Shown here in pieces: positions 1 to 10,770 of a stretch of DNA of 64,000 nt (positions within the stretch are counted from its first letter, which is position 1; the number at the start of each line of letters is the position of its first letter). Source of the stretch: Apostichopus japonicus (lineage: Eukaryota; Echinodermata; Holothuroidea; Aspidochirotida; Stichopodidae). A program made the translations under genes and the position numbers. Below the pieces are notes generated by a model. The model saw only the letters and a list, made by a program, of their open reading frames with translations, did not search any database and was not told the origin of the DNA. The DNA lies in assembly GCF_037975245.1 (NCBI RefSeq), contig NC_092569.1, positions 14,464,501 to 14,528,500 of the forward strand, written 5' to 3'.

Positions 1-294
1 AGTTTATAACTGTTGCATGTGTTGAAGACAAACTTTACTATTAGTGATCTGTTGTTTGCAGCATTTTCCTTGAACCTGTGACTAAGCACTGACTCCACTC
101 TTAGATTATAGCGCTCCTTGTAAAACATTCAGATATCAAAATCGACTCACTGCAAGACACCCTCCCAACCACCTCCAAGCTTTCCCCCACCCCACCTATA
201 AACATAGCATCATTAATGGTAACCTATATAATATGCTTTTAAACAATAACTCTCATGAAATTTCATTTTGTTCTTTTTTTTTTAAATTTTTAAG

Positions 295-543
295 CAATTT
301 TTGCAAATGTTGCAAGGTGACGAAGAAGAACATGCGGTGTTGTTAGTCAATTACTTCATGCATCTTGGCAAGACTGCGTACCTGGTACTGGGAACTGCCA
401 TCCCCGAGGGGCCCACCAGCTACGTACTGTCCAAAGAGGGCAACGAGTTCTGGGTGTGGAATCCAACGACGGGCGAGAAGTACCAACAAACAAACAATTT
501 CTGTCCGCTCAAGTCAGTCGGCTGTCTGGTAAACCAGGAAAAT
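295..543 (+). CDS. CC2D2A: CC2D2A internal exon (transglutaminase-like region)
   Basis: First of five consecutive exons of CC2D2A, a coiled-coil and C2-domain scaffold of the ciliary transition zone (MKS/B9 complex). The acceptor is a pyrimidine-rich tract ending in AG at 293-294, the donor is GTAAGT at 544. The reading frame gives 83 residues in phase 0 to phase 0, including GDEEEHAVLL, AIPEGPTSYVL, VWNPTTGE and FCPLKSVGCL, which I recognise from the C-terminal part of vertebrate CC2D2A. This part is described in the literature as an inactive transglutaminase-like fold shared with CEP76. The upstream exons with the coiled coil and C2 domain lie before the window. No stop or frameshift is seen. 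Identity is by recall of the family, not by a search. Confidence 0.93.
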
Positions 544-1823
544 GTAAGTTTGTGAATATTCATATGATGGACATGGGTATTATGGAATGATTCAGTTATT
601 TAGAATGATTTTATGCCCTTAAAACAGGCTTAAGTATAAGTAAATATAACTTCGACGTATCTTTCATTTCATTGCATCATCTGATGGCTCCGGCCTTGTC
701 TGTATTGCTTTGGTTTATATCACATGTCCGGATTTATCAAACATTAACAAAACATGTGTGGAGTTTTATTTTTAAGAAGTAATTTTGGTCAAAAGCCACA
801 TCCTCATAGTATCAAAGAAGAACCATTGTCATCAAATCTGGTGAAAGAAGTTCATTAATTAACAAAAGTTGCTGTTAATTTATATTTTAGGCTCAAAACC
901 GTGTTCATATAGAGCTAGTTTCAACTAACATTATGGAATACTTTTCTCCTTAAAGATGTAAGTGTTTGCATTATCTGCCTAGTGATTCCTGTCATCTTGG
1001 GGCTGGTCTATATTCTCAACCAACCTATTCATTGATTTGAAAAAAATACATGTATTGCTTGAAGTGAATATTGACACCTGGGGTTGGTAACTGCAACATA
1101 CAGGTAGTTGTATGCACCCCGTTAAGCACTCCATAGGGTAGCATACGCCCATGAAAAGCCCCATTGACTTACATACTAAATATAGCTGACAATTTGGCCT
1201 TTCATGGCACCATCAATTTTCCTTATCATGACCATGCAGATTTGTTGCTATCCGAGTCTGAAGTTTTCGCCACTTGTAAACAAACCTCTTCACTCTGTAG
1301 TAAGCAATTTTTGTACGCTGCTCCTGGGAGGCCTGAAGGGGTCTAAAATTGCCTCAATTGAACCAATTATTGCACCACATGTACTTCCATTCATGCTCTT
1401 CAACATGCAAGCCACAAAAAACTAGATCATGATGGATAACAGGTCACAAGAGATGTTCTCCTACTGTTTTTTTGGCACTTTTCCTGAAGGAGAACAATCA
1501 AGCGGATGGATATAGACTCTAATAAGAGTATGCCACCTTAGTGGTGTATGGGTCATTATGTATATTGGAAATTCATTAACTTCACTCTAAAAACTGGTTA
1601 CAGAGCATTTGGATCACAGATCAATGGTGGTGATGACTGAATCTGCTCTACCAATTCTAGGCTGCCAATTGTTAGTCTTCAGAAGTCTTCTGAAGACAGG
1701 TAAGCATAATGCATCTGACAAATACCTCAAACCTGGTGGGAATTTTGGATGTATCGAAGACAAAGAAAGAAGAGAGGTCTGTCATAACAAAACTTGTATA
1801 TTTTTCATTTCTGTGTGTTTCAG
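544..1823 (+). other. CC2D2A intron with dispersed repeat
   Basis: Intron between the first and second exons seen here, GTAAGT to CAG. It holds one copy of a dispersed repeat (1161-1538, listed separately). I see nothing else structured in it. Confidence 0.85.
1161..1538 (-). repeat. Dispersed coding-like repeat, copy A
   Basis: About 380 bp that matches 26852-27290 with clear, slightly gapped similarity from a shared start (CCATTGACTTACA) to a shared end (GAGTATGCCACCT). Read on the minus strand both copies keep the peptide core FVACMLKS-NGSTCGA and DPFRPPRSS, with stops elsewhere in copy A. That suggests a decayed protein-coding element rather than a SINE. I do not recognise the protein. 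Confidence 0.75.
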
Positions 1824-1946
1824 ATTTGGGCCAATATTCAAGTCAACGCTGAACCGAGCCGAATCGATTTTGATGTCAGCAAAACCAGCAATTGGAAACC
1901 CCTCTTTACTAAGAGCTTCCCCAATCCTGGTCTTTCCAGCATTCAG
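1824..1946 (+). CDS. CC2D2A: CC2D2A internal exon
   Basis: 41-codon exon, phase 0 at both ends, acceptor TTTCAG at 1818-1823 and donor GTGACG at 1947. It begins IWANIQ, which continues directly from the ...NQEN end of the preceding exon, and finishes FPNPGLSSIQ, close to the vertebrate CC2D2A segment. The donor is weaker than its neighbours. The reading frame is clean across the exon, so it is almost certainly used. Confidence 0.92.
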
Positions 1947-2681
1947 GTGACGGCTTTATTTGTTTATCTTTCTTTGGTTTCATTAACGCAAGTTAAGACA
2001 TGACAAGAGTCTCGGTTTTTGTGTTAGCATCGGGGGATCATGCAGAGAAACTCAAGCGATGATTAGCATCAAAAAGAGATTATCTTCTGGAATCCAATGA
2101 CAGAAAGTTTGATAAATGCAGGAAAAATTTGAATTTTGAAGGAAGTACGACTGAAATAATTCAGTATATTCTTATACTGCCAGCTTTTGTCTTGTAGAGC
2201 TTATAGGGTGGGTTAATGTCCTAGTTGCCTTACAACACATAAAATTCAAGAAGAAGGCACCTGTGTTGTTTGTTACATTAGATATTAGAAGAATTCAGAA
2301 ATAATGCCATGAAATTAAAGATTGGGAAAAACCCCTCCAGCAGCCTGTTACAAAGTTTTGTCTCATCTCTAAACTTAAGCATCATGAAAGTGTTAATAGC
2401 TTTCAACTTCTGCTTCATTTTCTGGATGCTAAAGCCATCCAAACTACCCAGATGTTGAGGAGTGGCTAAACTTGACTGCAATTGAATGTCTCAGTGAGAG
2501 AAGGTACTATCTAAGTACTATCTATGCTCAGTCAGTGAGAACAGGGATGTTCAGTGACTGAGAGCAGGGATCTCAACATGTTACTGAGTACTATTAATAC
2601 TGGTGTGGACATCTGCTCTGGTATTGCAATCTCTTAACACCTATATAAATGATTATTTTACATTTTCTATTTTCTCTACAG
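1947..2681 (+). other. CC2D2A intron
   Basis: Intron of 735 bp. A short imperfect direct repetition of AGTACTATCTA and CTCAGTCAGTGA-type words lies at 2490-2600. Nothing else is recognised. Confidence 0.8.
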
Positions 2682-2740
2682 CCTCCAGAGCTTGTGTATC
2701 ACGAAACAGATGCAGAGTTTGTCGCAGAGCTCCAGGATAA
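2682..2740 (+). CDS. CC2D2A: CC2D2A small exon
   Basis: 59-bp exon too short for an ORF scan. Acceptor TTTCTCTACAG ends at 2681, donor GTAAGT starts at 2741. It reads PPELVYHETDAEFVAELQD plus two bases of a split lysine codon completed by the next exon (phase 2). The segment fits between PGLSSIQ and IEKKLRDCVMDW, as in vertebrate CC2D2A. Confidence 0.9.
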
Positions 2741-3928
2741 GTAAGTCATCTTCGATTGCATGAATTTAATTTAAATTCTTATTTTAAGTTTCTTCAGCTT
2801 TTGTTTGCAGCAATAAATTTCACCTTCAGTTCCTCATGTCGTTAAAATATTACCTTCTCCTTTGTATTTGATGTTTCTCTCATTTCCCGAACCACCCTAC
2901 CCCCCCTCTCCCCATCCCTATCCAAGTTATTATATTAATTCATTGCGCTGTTGTGTTTTTTGGGATGGGTGGGGACAGCAGCTCGTAATATTTTTATTCT
3001 TACAGCAACTAGTTGAACTCTAATGTAATTTTACTCACCATCAAAACAATGTTATCAATAAAAACTAAATTGTTCATTTGCTTCATTACCATCACATTGG
3101 ATGTATTATAGTTTGAAGAAGTCTGCTACTTTGCAAAAATTATATGAACGCATATACCCTAGATCTGCATAGCAGATAAATGTAGCCTAGCTTTTTTGTT
3201 ACATGTAAGGTACATAGCCAAGATTCTTACAATCATCTTTTTAAGTCATCGTTTTTCTATTTCGTTTAATTATTGAAACTAATCACCCCCTAATTACAAC
3301 TTCTTGTACAGAAGCAAAACAATTTCTTGACATCGTACAAAACATTGCACTAAATATTGTGGAAAGTTTGATTTGGTTATAAAATACAACAAGCTATATT
3401 AATGTTCATTAAAAGAAAAGCTCATGGGAAATTTCTTTCTTTTCTTTGGACAAAGAAACACTAAAAGTGGCCTGGTGTGACATTTTTATGCAATTTCCTA
3501 CAAAGCATTTTGGAATTTTTTTTTTCAATTTGTTTTAATAATTTTAAGAATAGCAGTTTCTATAATAAATGTACAATTAAAGAAGATTTTTCTTTTTACT
3601 GTTTTGGCATCCAACTTTATCTGAGAGACTGTGTGAGGTTCACAATACACAAATGACTGAATGGGATTCATATTGAGATGCATCATTAGTAGACAATTGT
3701 GTATAAGTTCTGAAGAGAAACATACATATTTTTTTTCAGTTTTCTTCCACAACATCACCAACTGTTTGCATCAAGTTCACCCCTGGTATATAATCTGTCA
3801 ACTTCAAATGTTGTTATCTCAAAAACCAATACATTGTAAGAATATGTTCTTCATTCATCATTCAAAATCATATAATTTCACCTGGACCATCCATTTTAAT
3901 GCTCTTGTCATTCTCTTCCCTTCTGCAG
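2741..3928 (+). other. CC2D2A intron
   Basis: Intron of 1188 bp, AT-rich, with T-rich runs at 3520-3530 and 3730-3740. No repeat family or exon recognised. Confidence 0.8.
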
Positions 3929-4100
3929 AATTGAAAAGAAGCTCAGAGATTGCGTCATGGATTGGCGTACAAGACACATCACTCGCTGGAATCGATACTG
4001 CACTCAGATCTTTCGTCAGATCTTGAAAAAGTTAGAACACAATGAGAGCACTGGGCATGATTACAGCAATGACTTGCAGCAAGTCTTGGAGTCGTACAGT
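3929..4100 (+). CDS. CC2D2A: CC2D2A internal exon
   Basis: 172-bp exon. Its first base completes the split codon from 2740; 57 codons follow, then donor GTGAGT at 4101. Acceptor is CCCTTCTGCAG ending at 3928. It contains VMDWRTRHITRWNRYC, the most conserved stretch of the CC2D2A C-terminus, followed by a variable acidic helix ending LESYS. Confidence 0.95.
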
Positions 4101-5263
4101 GTGAGTACTACATTCCCGTTCCCATTCCATCCTAGTCTAGGGTACTATTGTCTGTTAGCTAATATTACAGATGCTAAGAAGGCATATGTCTTAGGTGGGG
4201 TTTATCTTTGTTACATTCCCATTCCAACCTAGTCTAGGGTATACTATGGGATCGGCTCACCTGCGTAACGTTAGAACATTGTGGTGTAGTGTTTTAGAAG
4301 GTGACTCATCTCCAATGTGAAAAAAATTCAAAACGATTTTTGACATAGTTCTGCATAGAGAGTATACAGTGGATTCATTCACTGACACAACACTGAGTCA
4401 AGAAAATTATTGGCTGGGGCCTCCTTGACTCAAAAACTAAAAATATAGCGAATGATTTGTGGCGACTCTGTTGTAAACTATGACATCATTGACAGTGGTC
4501 CTCTGGTTAAATATTCTCATGTTATCAGTGTTATATGTGTCTTACATGACCTTGGTCATAAAAAAATAAAATTGCAGTGTTACCCTAGATCTTAGCAATT
4601 TTTTACTCAAATTCAATTTTATGAGAGTATATAATATATCCAGAATATCGTAGCAAAATGCTATACAATATTTCTTTTCAAATACAAAGATGTATAGCAG
4701 TTTTGTACACTGCAGGAATCATAGTCCTTCACTTGAGGCCAAAATCAGAAATCAAAAATGCTAAATGTATCAAGCAGGTTTGGATAACCCTCAAGAAGTG
4801 AAACGGTCTTCATAAACCAATTACAAATAATAACCTGCTATTATTCCTAAACTGCAATTCATATTTAACACTACTTCGTAAAGCAGTGCTTAATTAGCCA
4901 AACCAGTATGTTGCAACCAAAATCAGTGTCTTTCAAACTGCAAGTTCTATCTCTCATTTGGTTGGGACTTATCAAATCAGTTGTAAATTATCTACAGAAT
5001 GTAAGATAGCAGATCAGCAGGTCCCTGTTATCTGTCAATTATTTGTCCCTCTTATCTGGTATGTGGCCTAATTTTGAAAGGTTCAATGAGTTGTTTATTT
5101 TATTTTATCTCTATTTTGACATTTAACAATGGTACCATGATAATGCTGATAAACAATAGAAGCAATTGTCAACCACCACATGACTATGTTTCCAATCATG
5201 GTAGTAGAAGTTTGGCTCTTTCGATTAAAAGTTTTCTTTCTTTGTAATATATTTATCTTTCAG
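4101..5263 (+). other. CC2D2A last intron
   Basis: Intron of 1163 bp. The first 30 bases after the donor are echoed about 100 bp downstream: TTCCCATTCCAnCCTAGTCTAGGGTA occurs near 4120 and again near 4218, a small direct duplication. Otherwise nothing recognised. Confidence 0.75.
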
Positions 5264-5452
5264 CTCTGTGGCTTTCCACTTCACATGCCATACACCGACA
5301 TGAAGTCAGTCATAGAGAGAGTCCGTAGCACCGGAGTTCATCTCACTGAGTCACCGGACACTGAGTTTGCACTCGCTGTCCATATACATCCTTACCCTTG
5401 CAATGTTCTCTCTGTGTGGGTCTACATTGCCTCTTTGACAAGAAAACTCTGA
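5264..5452 (+). CDS. CC2D2A: CC2D2A terminal coding exon
   Basis: Acceptor TATCTTTCAG ends at 5263. The exon codes 62 residues and ends at TGA 5450-5452. It starts [17 protein letters not shown] and includes [12 protein letters not shown] and [11 protein letters not shown], which match the extreme C-terminus of CC2D2A, so this is the true end of the protein. The five exons together encode about 263 residues without a break. The neighbouring 3' UTR contains two simple tandem repeats. Confidence 0.95.
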   Translation, partial: LCGFPLHMPYTDMKSVIERVRSTGVHLTESPDTEFALAVHIHPYPCNVLSVWVYIASLTRKL

Positions 5453-5481
5453 CAAATTGTAGAGAAAGTGATATATACCAA

Positions 5482-5521
5482 TGGTTGGTGGGTGGGTGGG
5501 TGGGTGGGTGGGTGGGGGGGG
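5482..5521 (+). repeat. (GGTG)n microsatellite
   Basis: Nine or so GGTG/GGTT units ending in a run of G, 30 bp after the CC2D2A stop. Confidence 0.9.
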
Positions 5522-5588
5522 ATAATACGTTATTTGGTGGATAGAGACTTGTTACGGGTGACAAACTCTTCAAAGAGGGGGTAAGTAC

Positions 5589-5757
5589 AGGTGTCCAAGT
5601 GGTACTGGTCTTGAGGCAATGAGGGGGTACCCACAGGTGTCCAAGTGGTATTGGTAGTGAGGCAATGAGGGGGTACACGCAGGTGTCCAAGTGGTACTGG
5701 TCATGAGGCAATGAGGGGGTACCCACAGGTGTCCAAGTGGTACTGGTCATGAGGCAA
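5589..5757 (+). repeat. 46-bp minisatellite
   Basis: The word GTGTCCAAGTGGTA recurs at 5591, 5637, 5683 and 5729, an exact 46-bp period, giving about 3.7 copies with few differences (TTGAG/TAGTGAG/CATGAG variants). It lies in the presumed 3' UTR. Confidence 0.95.
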
Positions 5758-6694
5758 GAGAGTGCCTCCTGTCATACATAATATAACAAGGGGTTAGCCT
5801 ACATGACTTGTGCCCCATGAATGCGTGACTCTTCGTAAAGTGTCATTGTTTTCACGATGGGTAGAAGAGGGAGGGACTATTCGTCCACAGTTTGATAGCT
5901 CTATATTTATTTGTTGAGCACTTAAATCAAGAAAAGAGAAAAACAATACATGGAAAAGTGCAATTACATACTTAATGTTAGCATCGATTGTGTCACAGCA
6001 GTACTAAAACCAGTACAAACATACATCATTACAAACATACATTATTACAAACATACATCATTACAAATGGATATAAAATGAAAAGTTAACAGTTTGAAGA
6101 TCACAATCCTGTCTGGAGGTAAACATTTAAATCTACTTGGCTTTTGTGTTTAATTAACCTTCTTCAGAGGCCTGTGTTGATAACAAGCCTGTAAACAAAT
6201 TCATACAGGAAGGAGAGTGCATCATTTTTGGTGGGATGCAGACTTACTGTAATCCTCCTCCTCCTCCCCCCCCCCCCTCCCCTGCACACGTACACAACAC
6301 ATTCCACATTCAAATCATTAGTGATGTAATATTTGCAATTATTGACATCCTTAGTACATTGGTGCCAAAATAGCATGTTAAAGGTTGATTCCGCCCATAG
6401 ATTACTTAGCTCCCCATCCTCACCCACTCATCTCTCTCAACCCCCCCACCCCCATCTTCTCTCCCCCCCCCAAAAAAAATTTACAAACTTTATCCAGAAA
6501 TTGCTCACTCGTAGGTTGCATTCCATGTGCGTTCACTTAAAGTAATATTAATCGATACCAATAAGTGCTGAAGTTCCATCCATATGTGATGCCAGTATGT
6601 GGCAATATCACCTTGAAATATAATTATATTTCCCTTTCATATTTTCAATGTGAAATTCTGTTGTCATTTATACATTGTATTACTTAAATGTGTA

Positions 6695-6700
6695 AATAAA
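6695..6700 (+). terminator. Candidate poly(A) signal of CC2D2A
   Basis: AATAAA, the first canonical hexamer after the CC2D2A stop, with a T-rich region 30-50 bases downstream. Confidence 0.45.
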
Positions 6701-6720
6701 TATATCCACCTTGATATATC

Positions 6721-7069
6721 CAACAGCTGTTTTGTTTTATTCTTTATTTTTGCTGTGTAACAATGTTTATATGTTAATTAATTTTTCATTACTTTTATGA
6801 TTTTTAATTCGCCTGTTACTTTTGGCACCTTTCAAGATGTGACACATGGAGTAAAATTTCTCTGTAAAGTTGTGGTGCCTTCAAATACAACAGATGAGCT
6901 AAAGAAAAACAATGCATGTTAATTAGTGTCAATCAGAATAAGTACTTTCAATTTCAAAAGTGATTAGTTTGAAATCATCCCCAAAAACGAGAACTCCATC
7001 GCCTTTGGTCGGCTCCACATGAAGCATTGTTTTGTGATATTAAAACAAATGTTTTATGATATTTAAATA
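6721..7069. other. Intergenic, nothing recognised
   Basis: AT-rich sequence between the CC2D2A poly(A) signal and the first MITE. No ORF, repeat or signal that I can support. Confidence 0.6.
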
Positions 7070-7441
7070 CAAGGGCGTAGGAACCGGGGGGCTGGGGGGG
7101 GGGCGCCAGCCCGCCAGTGAAAAATATAGGGGGGCGGAAGTATCGTTCCGCCCCCCCCGCTCCGCAAGTCAGAAAACCCCTTTTTCATTTCCAAATGAGA
7201 AAAAAAATCTCATTTGAAGCACCAAATTACATCTAAGGCCAGGTGAAAATGCAAAATTCTTTACAAAATGGAGTGGGTGTTGAAGTGTGCTATATTGCAC
7301 CAAATTGCATCTGAGGCCACCTGGAAATGCAAAAAAATTCCAAAGGGGAGGGGGACACCCCCTCCCCTTAGACCCCTCCCCCAGGGCGGCCATCAGTCTT
7401 CAGCCTCCCCCCCCACTCAAAAGTACCTTCCTACGCCACTG
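7070..7441 (+). mobile_element. hAT-type MITE with 8-bp TSD
   Basis: 372-bp non-autonomous element. The left end CAAGGGCGTAGGAA and right end TTCCTACGCCACTG are inverted repeats of each other with two mismatches. The flanks are a perfect 8-bp direct repeat TTTAAATA (7062-7069 and 7442-7449). An 8-bp duplication with CA...TG ends is the hallmark of hAT transposition. The interior is G/C-run rich and contains two related segments around CACCAAATT(A/G)CATCT. No coding capacity. Confidence 0.85.
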
Positions 7442-7449
7442 TTTAAATA

Positions 7450-8122
7450 TCAAAATGTGTCTGCTGGGCGACGAAAATCTCAGAAATGTATATTAGAAAT
7501 TGTATATAGCAGGGTATCTTCTAATTCAGCGGTCCGCACACTTTTAGACTAGCGACCATGGGTCCTCTGTGGGAATTGAGCCATGACCCACCAGACTCCT
7601 TCCTCTCAGAATCGATGTACAGAATGCATGCCTGCTACTTTGAACTAAACACATGATAAAGTAAATCGATCGCCATTGACACGTTTCAAAAACTGTAGTG
7701 GATTTTCCGACGTCTGGAAAAATCCGTTGATTACGTTTTTTATTGCAATACTCAATGGAATTGGTAAATTTTCCAGAATGAAAAATCTCAAGAAGCTGTT
7801 TTGACCCAATCTTTTTCAGCTTTTCCAGTAAACTTGCTCATTACGTATATATTTTATATTGATTTTAAGTCTTACCGGGCACACTGTAGACAGCCTTTCA
7901 TCTTATAAAAACAATGTCTGAACGTGGTATCACGTAGGTTTATTTGTTGAACTGGAACTACCTTGAAAAATGATCATGCAGATTATAGCAATACCGTTAA
8001 TACAATGCAATGAGCTTAACAGCGCTAGTTACGATGCCTGGTCACTCAGCCAAGCGTATTCATAATCGATAAATACGGTACATTGCGAGGACATGTTGCA
8101 CTCAATATATGAAGTGACTATA

Positions 8123-8123
<1 letters not shown>
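7450..8123. other. Intergenic, nothing recognised
   Basis: AT-rich sequence without supported ORF or repeat. Confidence 0.6.
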
Positions 8124-8184
<61 letters not shown>

Positions 8185-8187
8185 TAT
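8124..8187 (+). repeat. (TG)n(TA)n microsatellite
   Basis: TGTGTGTG followed by about 25 TA units and then TATATTATATTAT, directly abutting the U2-like sequence. Confidence 0.95.
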
Positions 8188-8376
8188 ATCGCTTCTCGGC
8201 CTTTTGGCTAAGATCATGTGTAGTATCTGTTCCCTTAGGGAATGGTGATACACACCTGACGATGATCACACAGTCACAGTCCCGATGCAAGGGGACTGGG
8301 GCTGAGAGCGGATCAGTCGTTTGGTAGTTTGGTTTTCGTGCCCAGGTTCTTTCCTGGGTGACTTTTTCTTAAAAAG
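8188..8376 (+). mobile_element. SINE-like element with U2 snRNA 5' head
   Basis: The first 45 nt (8188-8232) match the 5' end of U2 snRNA with a single difference, including the conserved CTTCTCGGCCTTTTGGCTAA and the branch-point-pairing GTAGTA. After position 45 the U2 sequence stops abruptly. The remaining 140 nt instead resemble a second locus at 36.0-36.19 kb: CTAAGGG/CTTAGGG, GTGATAC, ATGATCACA, GCAAGGGGAC, and a 3' hairpin CCCAGG-TTCTTT-CCTGGG followed by GTGACTT...AAAAAG. The flanks share TATATTATATT (8175-8185 and 8377-8387), a possible target duplication, though in simple-sequence context. Snc-RNA-headed SINEs with U1 or U2 heads (SINEU) are known from crocodilians; I know of none here. 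Confidence 0.75.
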
Positions 8377-8422
8377 TATATTATATTGCGGTAATCTTCG
8401 ATGACAAATATGCCCCAATATT

Positions 8423-8820
8423 ACCCAAGGCAACGAGGTCAAAATTCCAAATGTTGACTGTGGTCTAAGGGACCCTTTCCTCTCTTGTGATTCTAATAAT
8501 GTTATTTACATATTCTACTGTGTACTTTGTGAAGAGGGTAATTATGTAGGTGAAACAGGTTCTCGGTTCCACTTACGTTTCAATAATCACAACCACAACA
8601 AATATATATTCGTGATAATTTTGTAGAATTCCCGGTTTCCAAACATTTCAATCTTCATAGTAGATCTCTCAAAAAACTAAAATGTATTTTAATTGCCTCG
8701 AACTTCAAATCCGCAGCTGAACGTAAACGAAAAGAAAGCGATTGAATCTTTTGTATTAATTCTCACATCACCAGCCTCAACAAAGACTTGGGACCCCTTA
8801 ACAACTTTCAGTTCTACTAA
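8423..8820 (+). pseudogene. Penelope-like element C-terminus (GIY-YIG), decayed
   Basis: One frame reads NVIYIFYCVLCEEGNYVGET followed by GSRFHLRFNNH, the GIY-YIG endonuclease pattern of Penelope-like retroelements (Cys pair, YVGET, R...H). It continues with a PVSKHFNLHSRSLKKLK-type linker. After a frameshift near 8740 the ending LNKDLGPLNNFQFY appears in another frame, terminated by TAA at 8818-8820. The reverse transcriptase part is absent upstream, so this is a 5'-truncated, inactive copy. A LINE or other GIY-YIG carrier is possible, but the linker and ending favour Penelope-like elements. Confidence 0.65.
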
Positions 8821-9302
8821 CCTATGTAATCCGTTCTTTGTTCGTTAATCCGCTTTCTGTATAGTCATGGCTTATTTGGTTTTAATGCCATCAATACCAC
8901 TTACACTTATCTAGCATAATACTTTCATTGTGTTACATTTTGTACTTTTCATTCGACTGCCAAGTATCGCTGAGGGGGGCCGAAATTCCAATATATTTGC
9001 TAAAATAATACTCCTTACCTGTAAATTATGAGTCATTTCTTAGGCTATTTCTCTGTATTTTCCTATAGATAAATTATTATATGATATAGAAGCCTAATTA
9101 ATTGCTTTATCTCTTTGTATATGGACATCGCCTCATGCATGGCTAAAATCTGGAACTTCCTGCGCTCATAGTTGGTATTTTTTTAAATTTATTTTTTATT
9201 ATTTGAAAGAATGGCACACCCAAGTAAAATTTAGGTAATACTAGTATAGAAGTTATTCGGCAGCCTTGTATTACCGCCGCCAATACTTATATATTGTCAT
9301 AT
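8821..9302. other. Intergenic, nothing recognised
   Basis: AT-rich stretch, no supported feature. Confidence 0.55.
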
Positions 9303-9977
9303 TGTGACGAGCCCGGCTCCTCCCATAGTAATACTATATCGGGACTCGAGATAGAAAGGTAATGGGGTTATCTTGATGCCGTATTTTATGTTTCTTCAGG
9401 AGACGTCTCGAAGGGCGATAGAGGAAAACAATGAGTTCTCAGAAAAACAAGTTGACACGATAGGATTTGATTATTGATTCGGTATAATTTCTTCTCTGTC
9501 GATTCTCTTACAACAAAATTACAATGATTTGACTCCGTCAATTACGCAATTAGAAGCAGTGATGAAATGGTGACGAAGCAATGACGAAGCGACGAACTGA
9601 TGACGGAGTGATAAACTTGCGGGTCCATGCCGCCTTTTATACCTTACTTCTATAAAATCCCACTGCGCACAATCAGAAGGCAGCCAATAACCTGACCATC
9701 CTGTATTAGCTAACGATATAAATATCACTACGTATATGACTGATCTGCCCTCATTGGTTGGGAGTTTGGAAGTCCACCCCTTTCTATGGAAACTTCCATA
9801 CCACGTGAGAAGAACTTTCTCGAATGTTCTACAGACACAATGGAATCTATTTTGGGAAAAGGCCCTGTAACAAGATTCAATAAGATAGTTAAAACTTCTC
9901 GTGGGAAAACTGAATCCATGACCTAGATAAATATATAAGGGGCCTGTAAGGTGTCTCGATGGTGTTTTTCGGTAACA
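9303..9977 (-). mobile_element. Candidate solo LTR
   Basis: 675 bp bounded by TGTGACGA at the left and GGTAACA at the right, i.e. TGT...ACA on either strand. Read on the minus strand it has a TATA box TATAAAAGG (plus coordinates 9633-9641) about halfway, followed by a run of CTTCGTCA/TTCGTCAC-like repeats. No matching target duplication is visible (CATAT versus TCAAA), so the boundaries or identity may be wrong. No internal retroelement coding region lies beside it. Confidence 0.3.
9633..9641 (-). promoter_or_regulatory. TATA box in candidate LTR
   Basis: TATAAAAGG on the minus strand, well placed inside the LTR-like block. Confidence 0.4.
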
Positions 9978-10770
9978 TCAAAGAGGCAGTATTACTATTT
10001 CATAACAATATATGCTAACAGTTTTTACAGATTTATTTATTTTTAATTAAAATTATAAATATAAAAAACAGAGAAGTAAGATGACACATTCTTGACAATA
10101 AGGGAATACTGTATTAGAAAATATATTGGAATTTTCGGTCCCCCCCCCCCTCCCGGGACCTTCAGCAATACTTGGCACTGAGTAATCGTCTATTCTCTGC
10201 TTTCATTTATCCCTATGATCTTCTTCTGGAGTACATTTTAGTTAAAGAATGTAATATTAAATACCGGAAGTTTAATACAACAGTGGGGGGGGGGGGGGGC
10301 TCTAGTGCCGGACTAGTAATTTACCGGTATAGCTGTGTGCCTGCTACACATAAATGCATACTAAGGGAAGTCCCAATTTAGGGCGCCACAGTCTATAGCT
10401 AAAATAAAGTAGACCAATTGCAGCTTTATGAAAACTCAGGGCCCTCTCCATCGCATGGAGAGGACCCTGTTTCTTCTTGTTTTCTCTTCTAAAGCAGGCA
10501 AGTACAAATAGACAGCACAACCGACGCAAGCAAGGTGGCCCTTTCGTATCGGTCAAACAGATGGACAGATTCCCGCTCATGACTTTAAGCGCGCAATGAT
10601 TTTCACAATGTATGTATTTTAGATACTCCTGTATGCAGAACTCTAGAAGAAGCCCTCATTAGCTTATCAAAGCCGTAAGCTTACCGAAGTCAGTCTCTTA
10701 GATTCATATTTAACGTCCATGATTTTGAATTGTCAACAACTCTGTAACTGGACGACATACACTAATCTTG
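9978..10770. other. Intergenic with long G/C runs
   Basis: Contains a run of ten C at about 10141 and a run of fourteen G at about 10287. No gene recognised. Confidence 0.55.

Larger units (their letters stand above)
5453..6720 (+). other. Probable 3' UTR of CC2D2A
   Basis: From the stop codon to just past an AATAAA at 6695-6700, which is followed by a T/GT-rich stretch (6727-6750). It contains a GGTG run, a 46-bp minisatellite, and C-rich tracts at 6266-6278 and 6440-6470. Assignment of the end rests only on the hexamer. Confidence 0.5.

Noticed and set aside
5343-5750. 135-codon minus-strand ORF
   Set aside because: It is produced by the minisatellite and the antisense of the CC2D2A terminal exon.
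8188-8232. Functional U2 snRNA gene
   Set aside because: Only the first 45 nt match; the Sm site and 3' stem-loops are absent and no snRNA promoter elements are visible.
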